From: Brevibacillus_C sp046036945
Lineage (GTDB): Bacteria; Bacillota; Bacilli; Brevibacillales; Brevibacillaceae
NCBI RefSeq assembly: GCF_046036945.1
Contig: NZ_JBJQOQ010000017.1
Location: 1 to 64,000, forward strand
Direction: 5' to 3'
DNA length: 64,000 nucleotides
The notes under the pieces were generated by a model that did no database searches, was not told where the DNA came from, and saw only the letters and a list, made by a program, of their open reading frames with translations. The position numbers were made by a program, and so were the translations under genes. Positions 25,239-34,059 of the stretch are shown in pieces (position 1 is the stretch's first letter; each line of letters starts with the position of its first letter).

Positions 25239-26024
25239 TCAATCCGCTACGATCCAGTTGATGTCTTTTGCCTCCAGTTCGGCCGTCCACTCCCTCGGCG
25301 GCGCTTCGTCGCTGATGATCATGTCAATGTCTTTCATATCGGCAATCTTGTACGGAGTATGAATGCCGATTTTCGACTGATCGGCCATGACGATGCTGAC
25401 GTTGGCATTTTCGATGTACTTCTGGACGAGCAGCGACCGCTCCAGGTTGTAGCTGGTGATCCCTTTGCGCATCAGGATGCCGTCTGCCGCGATGAATGCC
25501 TTATCCATGTAAAAGCCCGACACCATCTTTTCCGCCAGAGAACCTGCGACGCGAAAATACTTGGACTGTACCTTGCCTCCGACGAAGTAAATCTCTCCGG
25601 AGAAGAGTCCCTTGTTCTGGTACTCCATCAGCAGGGACAAGACCGGCACCGAACAGGTAATGACGGTCAGATTGATCTTGTTGACCAGGTATTCGATCAT
25701 GTGCAGGGTTGTCGTCCCGTCGTCGATGACGATGACATCATTATCCTGAACCAGGTTGGCCGCGGCTCTGCCGATTCGTTTCTTCTCTTCCGCGCGGGTG
25801 ATCTCCCGTTTTAAATGAGTAGGCTCTTCCCGGTCATAAGTGATCTTGATGGCTCCGCCGTACACCCTTTTCAATTTTTGTTCATTTTCCAACTCTTCCA
25901 GGTACCTTCTGATCGTTTCGGCAGAGACTTGCAGCCGCTGGGTAAGTTCATTCGTCCTCACTTTGCCGGCGAGGTTCAGCATATCCAGGATGATTTCTTT
26001 CCGCTCTTCTCCAACCAATGACAT
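25239..26024 (-). CDS. DeoR/GlpR-family transcriptional regulator
   Basis: About 261 residues. N-terminal DeoR helix-turn-helix (RKEIILDMLNLAGKVRTNELTQRLQVSAETIRRYLEELE) and a C-terminal sugar-phosphate-isomerase-like sensor domain (IGRAAANLVQDNDVIVIDDGTTTLHMIEYL). Members usually repress catabolic genes and bind phosphorylated metabolites. It lies between the AEP genes and the BMC operon, same strand, where classical loci carry EutVW or EutR, so it is the prime candidate regulator of either. Start: ATG 26024, six bases after AGGAGGGG. Confidence 0.88.
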   Translation of the reverse strand: MSLVGEERKEIILDMLNLAGKVRTNELTQRLQVSAETIRRYLEELENEQKLKRVYGGAIKITYDREEPTHLKREITRAEEKKRIGRAAANLVQDNDVIVIDDGTTTLHMIEYLVNKINLTVITCSVPVLSLLMEYQNKGLFSGEIYFVGGKVQSKYFRVAGSLAEKMVSGFYMDKAFIAADGILMRKGITSYNLERSLLVQKYIENANVSIVMADQSKIGIHTPYKIADMKDIDMIISDEAPPREWTAELEAKDINWIVAD

Positions 26025-26063
26025 GGCATACCCCTCCTGCGGCAAGCGCTCTGATTCTCCCGG

Positions 26064-27227
26064 TTATTCAAGGCATGTGATCTCTTCGTGAACGAAAATG
26101 CCCCGTTTTCTAAGCTCCGCAAAGATATCCGACGGATCGAAAGCCTCTTCGGGATTGATCACCCCTGTCGCCTTAACCGCTCCGTCGGCAATGAGCTGCG
26201 CGGCGATCGCAAACGGGATTCCCACGTTGCGCGTATACGCCCTGAGTCCGGCCCAGCCTGGGGCAGAACCGTCCGAAGCCGGATGGGTATGCGTCAAGGT
26301 ATGCTGCACCTTACGGCCGTCCCGCTCTCCCGTCACTTCTACATGCAGTGAATAGCCGTACAACTCTGTCTCCTTGCCCTCTTTTGAATTATAAAGATAC
26401 TGGGCAATGCAATCAAGAATCCCGACTTCCTGCCCGCCAACCTGAATTTTGTCGTTGCGCATAAAGCCGTAATCGTACAGCGCCTTCACTAGCTGCATGT
26501 TGGCCGGCGGCCAGGTCCCGCGCGTTTCGATCAGCTTCACGCCCTTGCCGGCGAGCGCCTTCGCCAGCGTCACGGTCTCGGCATGGGGAATGATGTACTG
26601 GACCGTCTTTCCATACGGCTCGGGAAGCTGGATTTCGCGCGGTCTGGCAAACGGCGGCACCTGAACGAACTGGCCGTTTTCGTAGACGACTCGGCCCGGG
26701 AGCTCGGGATCGTACTCATAGGTCGTCGTCTCGGCAATCGACTTGGAAAAGGCGATCGGCCGGTACGAACCGTGGCTCACCCTCACCGTGTCGACCGTGT
26801 CCAGTTGATTGGCGGCATGCATCGCCATCATCTGGGTCACCCCGGGCGTCATGCCAAACCCCGGCAGACATGTTTTGCCGTTTCTTTGAAACACTTCGTC
26901 TGCCGCCCGTTCCTCGCCAAAGCCGTTCAGGTTGACCCCGTGGCAGCCAGCTTCGGCGATGCATGCCGTAGAAAGCCCGTTTAGCGTGATCGTTGTACCG
27001 TCCATGACGATATCGTAGCCCCGCATCTGGTTGACCGTAGCTTCATGATCCCTCACGTTCACCTTCACGAAATCCACCCGCGGATCATTCAGCCATTGGA
27101 CAACCTTCATCCCTTCTTCTTCATTAAAATCCCCGATGGTGATCCGTTCAAATCGGGAGTGCTGCACCAGGTCGAGGACCGCTTCCCGGCAGATGTTGCC
27201 GGCACCGCCCAAACAGAATACCTTCAT
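26064..27227 (-). CDS. Saccharopine dehydrogenase-like NAD(P)-dependent oxidoreductase
   Basis: 387 residues. N-terminal Rossmann fold (KVFCLGGAGNICREAV) followed by GVTQMMAMHAANQLDTVDTVRVSHG and a mixed catalytic domain with AQYLYNSKEGKETELYG, as in saccharopine/lysine-6-dehydrogenase relatives. Such enzymes act on amines or amino acids; the substrate here is unknown. It follows phnW by 112 bases and precedes the deoR-like gene by 40, so it may belong to the AEP or BMC pathway. Start: ATG with GGGGAGG upstream. Confidence 0.85.
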   Translation of the reverse strand: MKVFCLGGAGNICREAVLDLVQHSRFERITIGDFNEEEGMKVVQWLNDPRVDFVKVNVRDHEATVNQMRGYDIVMDGTTITLNGLSTACIAEAGCHGVNLNGFGEERAADEVFQRNGKTCLPGFGMTPGVTQMMAMHAANQLDTVDTVRVSHGSYRPIAFSKSIAETTTYEYDPELPGRVVYENGQFVQVPPFARPREIQLPEPYGKTVQYIIPHAETVTLAKALAGKGVKLIETRGTWPPANMQLVKALYDYGFMRNDKIQVGGQEVGILDCIAQYLYNSKEGKETELYGYSLHVEVTGERDGRKVQHTLTHTHPASDGSAPGWAGLRAYTRNVGIPFAIAAQLIADGAVKATGVINPEEAFDPSDIFAELRKRGIFVHEEITCLE

Positions 27228-27338
27228 CTCTCCGCTACCTCCCCGAATGATCCGTATAGTGGCAAGAAAACCTTATATAACCCACTCTTCAACCATTTTT
27301 TTCATTGTTTTTTGTTGTGATTCGGAGCAAAAAAATAG

Positions 27339-28484
27339 TTACCAGAAGATGTTTCGTTCAATTGCCTGGACCAGCCGGACCATGTCTGCGGGATAGATAT
27401 CGCCGATATTTCCCACTCGGAAGGTATCAGCGGCCGATATTTTTCCCGGGTAGATGACAAATCCCTCCCGTTTCAGCCGGTCGTAGAATTCGCCAAAAGT
27501 AAATGTCGGGCTGTCGGGATAGTAGAAAGAAGTGATGATCGGCGATTGATATTCACGTGGCAGGAGAGCTGTAAAGCCGATTGGTTCCATCCCGTGGACC
27601 AATGTCCGCTGGTTTTCCCTATAGCGCTGCGAGCGCTTTTCCACTCCGCCTTCCGCTTCCAGTTCCAGCAAAGCTTGATAAAACGCGCGGACGACATGGG
27701 TAGGCGAGGTGTAGCGCCACTTGCCGTTATGCTGTTCCATCGTCGCCCATTGGTCGTACAGGTCGAGCGAGAGCGAGCGGGCGCGGCCTTTGCACTTTTG
27801 CAGTTCGTCTTCCTTCGCCAGGACAAAACCAAATCCGGGGACACCTTGGATGCACTTGTTGGCGCTGCTGATCAAAAAGTCGATTTGCAGGGCCGCCAGG
27901 TCGAGCTTCACTCCGCCAAAGCTGCTCATCGCATCGACGATAAAGATTTTGCCATACTCTTTCGCCACTTTGCCCACTTCCTCGATGGGGTTGAGCATTC
28001 CCGTCGTCGTCTCGCAGTGAACCACGACAACATGGGTGATCGCCGGATCGTCTTTGAGCAGTCGTTCCAACGGTTCAGCTTGTGCCTGCTCTACTTCGCC
28101 AAAATCGATCACTTTGGCGTCGATCTGCAGCACCCGAGCCATCTGCACGATCCTGTTGCCATAGGCCCCATTGGTGAGCACTACCAGCTTGCCGTCAGGC
28201 GGTACAACCGTCCCGATCACAGATTCGACCGAAAAGCTGCCGCTTCCCTGCATCAAAACGGAAGTATAGCCGGCTGTTTGTTCACCGGATAGTCCGACGA
28301 GCCGCCTGCGAATGTCCTGCACCAATCCGTTGTAGTCGTCATCCCACGTGCACCAATCCCGCAGCATCGCCGCCTTGACGCCCTTGGTAGTGCTGAGCGG
28401 CCCCGGGGTCAAGAGCAGGTACGGATTGTCGGGAAGAAGGCTTGGATCTACCGGTCTTTCTCCTTGCAAACGAGTCGCTTCCAC
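27339..28484 (-). CDS. phnW: 2-Aminoethylphosphonate:pyruvate aminotransferase
   Basis: 381 residues, class V aminotransferase. N-terminus PYLLLTPGPLSTTKGVKAAMLRDWCTWDDDYN is characteristic of PhnW; the PLP lysine is in ISSANKCIQGVPGFGFV. Transfers the amino group of AEP to pyruvate, giving phosphonoacetaldehyde and alanine. Start: GTG 28484, seven bases after AAGGAGAG, three bases beyond the phnX stop, so the two are co-translated. Confidence 0.95.
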   Translation of the reverse strand: MEATRLQGERPVDPSLLPDNPYLLLTPGPLSTTKGVKAAMLRDWCTWDDDYNGLVQDIRRRLVGLSGEQTAGYTSVLMQGSGSFSVESVIGTVVPPDGKLVVLTNGAYGNRIVQMARVLQIDAKVIDFGEVEQAQAEPLERLLKDDPAITHVVVVHCETTTGMLNPIEEVGKVAKEYGKIFIVDAMSSFGGVKLDLAALQIDFLISSANKCIQGVPGFGFVLAKEDELQKCKGRARSLSLDLYDQWATMEQHNGKWRYTSPTHVVRAFYQALLELEAEGGVEKRSQRYRENQRTLVHGMEPIGFTALLPREYQSPIITSFYYPDSPTFTFGEFYDRLKREGFVIYPGKISAADTFRVGNIGDIYPADMVRLVQAIERNIFW

Positions 28485-28487
28485 AAG

Positions 28488-29282
28488 TCATCTCTCCTTT
28501 TGGGTTAGTCGAAGATTAATCTTCGGAATCAACTGGTCCAGCTCGCCGATCGTCCCGATCACGTAATCGGCTCCGGCGGCTTTAAAGCGTCTGGCCACGG
28601 CATCCATTTTGTCGGCCAGGACATCCGGGTCGCATTCTTTCACCTCGCGTTCGCTCATACCCAGCTCGCTGCCGCCCTTGATCACCCCAACGGTCCAGAC
28701 TCCGGCGTTGACGCCCTCCTTGATATCGCTCAGCGTATCGCCCACCTTGATGATGTGTTTCATCGGGTAAACGCCCAGCGCCATGGCATTCTGGTAGATC
28801 ATCCACGGATACGGACGCCCCGCCGGGACATCGTCAGGGGGCACCAGCAGGTCTGGTGCGTACCCCTGTTTTTTCGCTTCGGCGGTCACGATCGACATCA
28901 TCTTGGCCGTGTACCCTGTAGTCGAGCCGACCTTCAGCCCGGCCTGCCGGAGCCGCTCCACCAGTTCGATCGCCCCCGGGATCGGCGTACAGTAGTTGCG
29001 CAAAATAGAAAACAGCATCGGCTCGAAATCGGCGTACAGGGCGTCGATGTCCTTTTCCGTCGGCAGCCTGCCGTACTTCTCCTGCCAGAGGCTGGCGATG
29101 CGCTCCATACTGCACATCGCCTTGATGTGGTCCCGCTTCTGCATTCCCATCGGCTCCCGCGCTTCCTCATGGGTTACCGCAATTCCCCGCTTTTTGAACA
29201 CCTCGATAAACACGTCCAGCGGGGCAAAACATCCGTAGTCGACTGCTGTTCCGGCCCAATCCATAATCACAGCTTGAATCAT
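28488..29282 (-). CDS. phnX: Phosphonoacetaldehyde hydrolase (phosphonatase)
   Basis: 264 residues, HAD superfamily. Nucleophile Asp in VIMDWAGTAVDYG, Schiff-base Lys in GMQKRDHIKAM, and HAD motif 3 region KVGDTLSDIKEGVNAG. Cleaves the C-P bond of phosphonoacetaldehyde to acetaldehyde and phosphate. Its acetaldehyde product is the substrate of the EutE enzyme encoded about 4.5 kb downstream on the same strand. Start: ATG 29282 with AGGAGGG about 13 bases upstream. Confidence 0.95.
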   Translation of the reverse strand: MIQAVIMDWAGTAVDYGCFAPLDVFIEVFKKRGIAVTHEEAREPMGMQKRDHIKAMCSMERIASLWQEKYGRLPTEKDIDALYADFEPMLFSILRNYCTPIPGAIELVERLRQAGLKVGSTTGYTAKMMSIVTAEAKKQGYAPDLLVPPDDVPAGRPYPWMIYQNAMALGVYPMKHIIKVGDTLSDIKEGVNAGVWTVGVIKGGSELGMSEREVKECDPDVLADKMDAVARRFKAAGADYVIGTIGELDQLIPKINLRLTQKER

Positions 29283-29300
29283 GTTCTCGCTAATTCCCTC

Positions 29301-31007
29301 CTATCTTTTTTGCCATGCTTCCGTCCGCCGCCTGAGTCCCTTGGTCGTCAGCTCATAGACGATGCGAATGATGATGTTGGTCAAGACGATCAGCACGGAC
29401 ATGGCAGCCGCGGGCGCAACATCCCCGGCGTCATCCATGTTGACGATGGTTACCGATGCCAGCTTGAAATCGGCCGAGTACAAAAAGACGACAGCCGAGA
29501 TCGTCACCATCGAATTGATGAAGAAGTAGACGGCGTTTTCCAGGATGGCCGGCAGCGACATAGGCACTGTCACCCGGAAAAACGTCTTGTAAAACGGCAC
29601 ACCCATCGATTCCGAAGCAAGATCAAACTCCTTGTCCAGCTTTTTCAGCGCCGAGGTGGACGAAATAAACGGCACCGAGTAGAAGTGAACCACATTGGCC
29701 AGGACGATGATGGCAACTGTGCCGTACATCCAGTTGAGCGGGTTGTCAGGGTTGTTGAAGAAGAAGATAAACGCCAGACCGATTACCAGCCCCGGCAGGG
29801 CAAGCGGCAAAATGGACAGGAAGTACCCGATTTGGCGCAGCCCTTTCATAAACCGCGTTTTTTCGATTAAGTACGCATTGACGAAGGTGATGATCGTTCC
29901 GATGACTGCAGAGTAAAAGGAGACCAGCAAACTGTTCCAGAATGGCTGCATTCCCTCTCCGGCCACTTTGGAAAAATCAAAATGCGTCAGAGAAAGCGTC
30001 AAATCGTACGGCCATACCTTCACCAGAGCGGCAAATAAAACTGTCAGCAGCAGGACGAAAATCAACACCGTGATCAGCAGGCAGTAAGCGAGGTACAGCG
30101 AGTCCCGCCACCCTTGCCGGACGATCTTGTAGGGCGTCGACTTGGCAGTAATCGAAGCGCTCTGCTTTCGCTCGACGATCCGATCGACGATGAACGCGAG
30201 AATCGCGGGGATGATCAGGATCAAGCCGACCGTCGCTCCCATCGTCATGTTCTGCTGGCCGATGACGTGTTTGTATACATCGGTGGCGAGCACGTTGTAC
30301 TGGCCGCCCACCACTTTCGGCGCGCCGAAGTCCGTAAAGCTCAGGGTAAAGCAGACGAAGAGGGCGCTCACCAGACCGTACTTGATATTGGGCAGCGTGA
30401 CGGTGAAAAACTTCCTCGCTTTGCCCGCCCCGAGCGTATCCGCCGCCTCGTACAGATTGTAATCGGCAAAGGCAAGCGACACCGACAACACCAGGAACGC
30501 CTGCGGAAAGGTGTAGATCACTTCGGAGATGATTATTCCCACCGGTCCGTACAGGTGGATGTCAAATCCGGCCAAACTCCCGAAGAATCCGGTGGTCACC
30601 AACCCCTGATTGCCAAACAGGTACTGCAGGGCGATAGCATGCATCATCGTCGGAGCGAACAGCGGCAGCATCGCCGCGTAGCGGAAAAAAGCTTTGCCAG
30701 GGATGGCCGTCCGGGTCAAGGCATAGGCGTACAGGAAAGCCAGCGTGACCGAAATGGCCGTCGTCACCGCCGAGACGAACATCGTATTGGTAAAGGACTG
30801 AAAGAGGGCTGGAGTCGTGAAGTACTTCGCAAGGTTAGCCAGCCCGACGTAGTTTCCTTCATTGTCCAGGAAGACTTTTTCATAGAGAACGACAAGCGGG
30901 AGCAGCACGCTCACAAACAGCACGACGACCATGACGCCGATCAGGATTCGCTGGATCCACTGGTCCCTGCCCGCCTGCTGGCGGACTGCGGTTCTTGTCG
31001 AAATCAT
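29301..31007 (-). CDS. 2-Aminoethylphosphonate ABC transporter permease, fused double permease
   Basis: About 568 residues with some 12 transmembrane segments: two tandem ABC permease domains, each with an EAA-type loop (LYEAADTLGAGKARKFFTVTLPNIK; FDLASESMGVPFYKTFFRVTVPMSLP). This fused architecture is known for phosphonate (PhnU2-type) and iron permeases. Next to phnX/phnW it should import AEP. Start: ATG 31007, eight bases after GGGGAG; GTG 31016 overlaps the ATPase stop. Confidence 0.9.
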   Translation of the reverse strand: MISTRTAVRQQAGRDQWIQRILIGVMVVVLFVSVLLPLVVLYEKVFLDNEGNYVGLANLAKYFTTPALFQSFTNTMFVSAVTTAISVTLAFLYAYALTRTAIPGKAFFRYAAMLPLFAPTMMHAIALQYLFGNQGLVTTGFFGSLAGFDIHLYGPVGIIISEVIYTFPQAFLVLSVSLAFADYNLYEAADTLGAGKARKFFTVTLPNIKYGLVSALFVCFTLSFTDFGAPKVVGGQYNVLATDVYKHVIGQQNMTMGATVGLILIIPAILAFIVDRIVERKQSASITAKSTPYKIVRQGWRDSLYLAYCLLITVLIFVLLLTVLFAALVKVWPYDLTLSLTHFDFSKVAGEGMQPFWNSLLVSFYSAVIGTIITFVNAYLIEKTRFMKGLRQIGYFLSILPLALPGLVIGLAFIFFFNNPDNPLNWMYGTVAIIVLANVVHFYSVPFISSTSALKKLDKEFDLASESMGVPFYKTFFRVTVPMSLPAILENAVYFFINSMVTISAVVFLYSADFKLASVTIVNMDDAGDVAPAAAMSVLIVLTNIIIRIVYELTTKGLRRRTEAWQKR

Positions 31008-31012
31008 AAGCA

Positions 31013-32068
31013 TCACTCCCCGCTCACTTTGAGGTCCGCTGCCTGGTCAAAGGTGATCAACCTCTCCAACGGCAGTTCGAGCGACAGCACCTTGTGCTTC
31101 TGCAGCTTCAACCGGTGCACCTGGTGAACTGGCATGTCAATCATGATGTACTGGCCCGGCGGCTCGGTCTTTTCCGTGGAGAGCTGCAGCAAAAGGCGGT
31201 AGAAAGAGCCGCGGAATTCCATATCTTCCACTACTGCCTTCATTCCGACATCGGAATCGTACTCCAACACGTGGACGTTCTCCGGGCGGATCGCCAAAAG
31301 TCCTTTTCGCTCGGGCGTGAACCCGGCAAAGTGAGCTGGTTCAAAAAAGTTGATCGAACCGATAAAATCGGCGACAAACGGACTGTTAGGCCTCTCATAC
31401 ACCTCCTCCGGCCCGCCGATTTGCACCACCTCGGCGTTGTTCATGACGACAATCTTGTCGGCCATGGTCAGCGCTTCATCCTGGTCATGCGTCACCATGA
31501 TCGTCGTGATCCCGATTTTTTCGTGCAGACTGCGAATCTCCCGCCGCAGTTTCAAGCGAACCTTCGCGTCCAAGGCCGACAAGGGCTCATCGAGCAGCAG
31601 GAAATCGGGCGACAGAGCGATCGCCCTGGCTAGAGCGATTCGCTGCTGCTGCCCCCCGGACAGCTGTGCCGGATACTTCTCTTTGATATGTTCCAGGTCG
31701 ATCAGCGCCAGTACTTCTCCCACTTTTTCTTCTATCTCTTTTTTGGAAAGCTTCCTTGATTTCAATCCGTAAGCAATATTTTGAGCCGCGGTAAGATTGG
31801 GAAACAGCGCATAGGACTGAAACATCATGCCGAAGTTTCTCTTGGCCGGAGGCAAACCGGTGATATCCTTCCCATTGACGAGAATTCGTCCCGTTTTTGG
31901 CCGCTCCAGCCCGGCAATGATTCGCAGCAGCGTCGTCTTTCCGCATCCGCTTGGCCCGAGCAAGCAGACAAACTCATTTTTTTGGATGTCGATATCAATC
32001 TGGTTCAGCGCCGTAAACTTGCCAAATGACTTGCTGATTCCCTGTATTGAGAGGTAGGCCTGATCCAT
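31013..32068 (-). CDS. 2-Aminoethylphosphonate ABC transporter ATP-binding protein
   Basis: 351 residues. Walker A GPSGCGKTTLL, signature LSGGQQQRIALARA, Walker B LLLDEPLSALD, H-loop VTHDQDEAL, and a C-terminal TOBE-like domain from about 245. CUT2/PotA-like ATPase of the phosphonate type. Start: ATG with AAAGGAGGAG. Sits between binding-protein and permease genes of the AEP operon. Confidence 0.92.
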   Translation of the reverse strand: MDQAYLSIQGISKSFGKFTALNQIDIDIQKNEFVCLLGPSGCGKTTLLRIIAGLERPKTGRILVNGKDITGLPPAKRNFGMMFQSYALFPNLTAAQNIAYGLKSRKLSKKEIEEKVGEVLALIDLEHIKEKYPAQLSGGQQQRIALARAIALSPDFLLLDEPLSALDAKVRLKLRREIRSLHEKIGITTIMVTHDQDEALTMADKIVVMNNAEVVQIGGPEEVYERPNSPFVADFIGSINFFEPAHFAGFTPERKGLLAIRPENVHVLEYDSDVGMKAVVEDMEFRGSFYRLLLQLSTEKTEPPGQYIMIDMPVHQVHRLKLQKHKVLSLELPLERLITFDQAADLKVSGE

Positions 32069-32106
32069 AAACTCCTCCTTTCTCCAACCTGCTTTGATCG
32101 GCGTGG

Positions 32107-33171
32107 TCAGCTCTTCGGTTCGCTCTTGGTGCTAAAGCGCTTATCCCACTCGGCCAACCATTGTTCGCGCTCCTTGGCTGCTTTGTTCAGATCGTTTTTG
32201 ATTAACTGTTTCAGCGGTTCTTTCGGGTATTCCTCCGGGTATGGTTCGCTGACGGAAGACACGGTGATAATCGCGAAGTTCTTGTTGTACTCCTTCATCG
32301 CATCGTCAGAAATCGCCCAGTCCAGGAATACTTTTGCTTCTGGCTTGATCTCTTTTTTCTTGACCAGCGCGTTGGCTTCCGGGTCCCAGCCCGAGCCTTC
32401 CTTCGGGAAGACGACTTCAAGCGGAGCCCCTTTTTTCTTTTCGGTGACGCCGCGGTAACCAAACGTGATCCCGATCGGGTACTCGCCGGCTGCCGCCATC
32501 TTGGCCGGTTTGGAACCGGAGTGGGTGTACAACCCGATGTTCTCATGCAGTTTGCTCATGTAATCCCAGGCACCTTGTTCGCCAAACAGCTGGAAAAAGG
32601 CGTTGATCGTCAAAAATCCGGTTCCCGAAGAGGAAGGATTGGGCATGACGATCAATCCTTTGTACTCCGGCTTGATCAGATCTTCATACGACTGCGGAAC
32701 CGGCAGATTACGCTTCTGAAGTTCGACTGTATTGACGACAAAGGCGGTCTCGTACACATCGATTCCCACCCAATGGGCCGGACTTTGGGAGTCCCGAAAC
32801 TCGGGGCTGACGCGTTCGATTCCTTTCGGATCATACGGCTCCAGCATCCCCAGGTGGTCTGCCACCAGCAGACTGGAGGCGGATGTTCCCCAAACCAGGT
32901 CTGCCTGCGGATTATCTTTTTCCGCCAAGAGCTTTGCGGTGATCACACCTGTGGAGTCTCTGACCAGGTTGACCTTGATATCCGGGTAAGACTTTTTGAA
33001 GGAGTCGAGATACGCTTTCAACTGATCGTCTTCCAATGCCGTATAGACCGTTAATTCATTCGATTTTCCACCACTCGACCCGGCGGCATCCTTGGATCCG
33101 CCGCAAGCAGTCAGAACGACGAGTGATAAGAGCAAAATCGGGATAAAGGCAACATGAAACCACTTTCTCAT
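32107..33171 (-). CDS. 2-Aminoethylphosphonate ABC transporter substrate-binding lipoprotein
   Basis: About 354 residues. Lipobox VVLTACGG near residue 23. Iron/phosphonate-type periplasmic binding fold (ELTVYTALEDDQLKAYLDSFKK; NPSSSGTGFLTINAFFQLFGEQ). First gene of the AEP import and degradation operon. Start: ATG 33171 with GAGGGGG ten bases upstream; a further upstream in-frame start at 33198 gives an unlikely leader. Ligand assigned from the downstream phnX and phnW. Confidence 0.9.
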   Translation of the reverse strand: MRKWFHVAFIPILLLSLVVLTACGGSKDAAGSSGGKSNELTVYTALEDDQLKAYLDSFKKSYPDIKVNLVRDSTGVITAKLLAEKDNPQADLVWGTSASSLLVADHLGMLEPYDPKGIERVSPEFRDSQSPAHWVGIDVYETAFVVNTVELQKRNLPVPQSYEDLIKPEYKGLIVMPNPSSSGTGFLTINAFFQLFGEQGAWDYMSKLHENIGLYTHSGSKPAKMAAAGEYPIGITFGYRGVTEKKKGAPLEVVFPKEGSGWDPEANALVKKKEIKPEAKVFLDWAISDDAMKEYNKNFAIITVSSVSEPYPEEYPKEPLKQLIKNDLNKAAKEREQWLAEWDKRFSTKSEPKS

Positions 33172-33371
33172 ACAGGCAATCCCCCTCTTCCATATCATGT
33201 ATCTGCAGCTTTACCGCTCATGATTTGTCTCAGGCAGCCCTCCCTCTCTTGGCGTCTCACTTTAACAAAAATACTAATGACCGACTGTTAAACAGATGTT
33301 AACTCATTATGAATTCCACATGTTTTTTATGTTTTTCTGTTTTTTTCATTGATTTTTAGTGGGTTGGGACT

Positions 33372-33401
33372 ATTATATAATTAATTGAGTAAAGATTGCA
33401 A
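33372..33401 (-). promoter_or_regulatory. Probable sigma-A promoter of the AEP operon
   Basis: On the minus strand TTGCAA (33396-33401), 18 bases, TATAAT (33372-33377), about 200 bases before the first gene. The leader between is AT-rich and contains no recognised riboswitch. The gap 33172-33494 holds this promoter and the ribosome binding site of the divergent mgtC-like gene. Confidence 0.5.
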
Positions 33402-33494
33402 ATATTTTTAATTAAATAACTTCTTGCTTATTCATCATATTTCACATCTTCGGCGCATTGAAATACCCTGATGTCAATAGGAGGGAATACGACT

Positions 33495-34022
33495 GTGACA
33501 GAATTCTGGAATCTGGAGATGTATATCAGGATATTGGTCAGTGCCCTGCTGGGGCTGTTTATCGGTTGGGACCGCTCCTTTCGCAATAAACCGGCCGGCC
33601 TGAAAACGTACACGTACGTTTCGGTCGCTTGCACGTTGATCACCTTGGTTTCCATCTATACGGCAAAAATGCTGGCTGCTCCCGATAGCGGAACGATGAT
33701 GGATCCCATGCGCCTCGCTGCCCAAATCGTCACCGGGCTGGGCTTTTTGGGAGCAGGCGTCATCATCAAGGACGGCTTGCAGGTGAAAGGGTTGACATCG
33801 GCTGCGATGATCTTTTTTGCCGGAGGGGTAGGGATCGGCATCGGTGCGGGATTTTACGGAGTCGTCGTCTTCTCTGTCATTCTGACCTTTACATTGGCGA
33901 GGATCAGTTCCTATTTTGAGCAGCAAAGCCTGAAAAATGCCCGCAGCAAGCGAACCAAAAAGGCGGGAAAAGAAGCGGAAGGCAGTCAGGCGGAGCCCTC
34001 AAAACAAGATTATGCGGGCTAA
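33495..34022 (+). CDS. MgtC/SapB-family membrane protein
   Basis: 175 residues. MgtC N-terminal membrane domain: ALLGLFIGWDRSFRNKPAGLKTYTYVSVACTLITLVS and AQIVTGLGFLGAGVIIKDGLQVKGLTSAA, with four to five transmembrane segments and a Lys-rich C-terminal tail. Related proteins act in Mg2+ limitation or ATPase control; role here unknown. Start: GTG 33495, eight bases after AGGAGGG. Divergent from the AEP operon, no functional link evident. Confidence 0.9.
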   Translation: MTEFWNLEMYIRILVSALLGLFIGWDRSFRNKPAGLKTYTYVSVACTLITLVSIYTAKMLAAPDSGTMMDPMRLAAQIVTGLGFLGAGVIIKDGLQVKGLTSAAMIFFAGGVGIGIGAGFYGVVVFSVILTFTLARISSYFEQQSLKNARSKRTKKAGKEAEGSQAEPSKQDYAG

Positions 34023-34054
34023 AAAAAACGAGACTGTCTTTGAAGACAGCCTCG
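34021..34054 (-). terminator. Terminator of the TRAP operon
   Basis: On the minus strand CGAGGCTGTCT-tcaa-AGACAGTCTCG followed by eight T. It also overlaps the end of the convergent mgtC-like gene and may act on both. Confidence 0.9.
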
Positions 34055-34059
34055 TCCGC

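Noticed and set aside
28755..29870. 371-codon plus-strand frame
   Set aside because: Antisense to phnX and the AEP permease, both of which have clear catalytic or family motifs.
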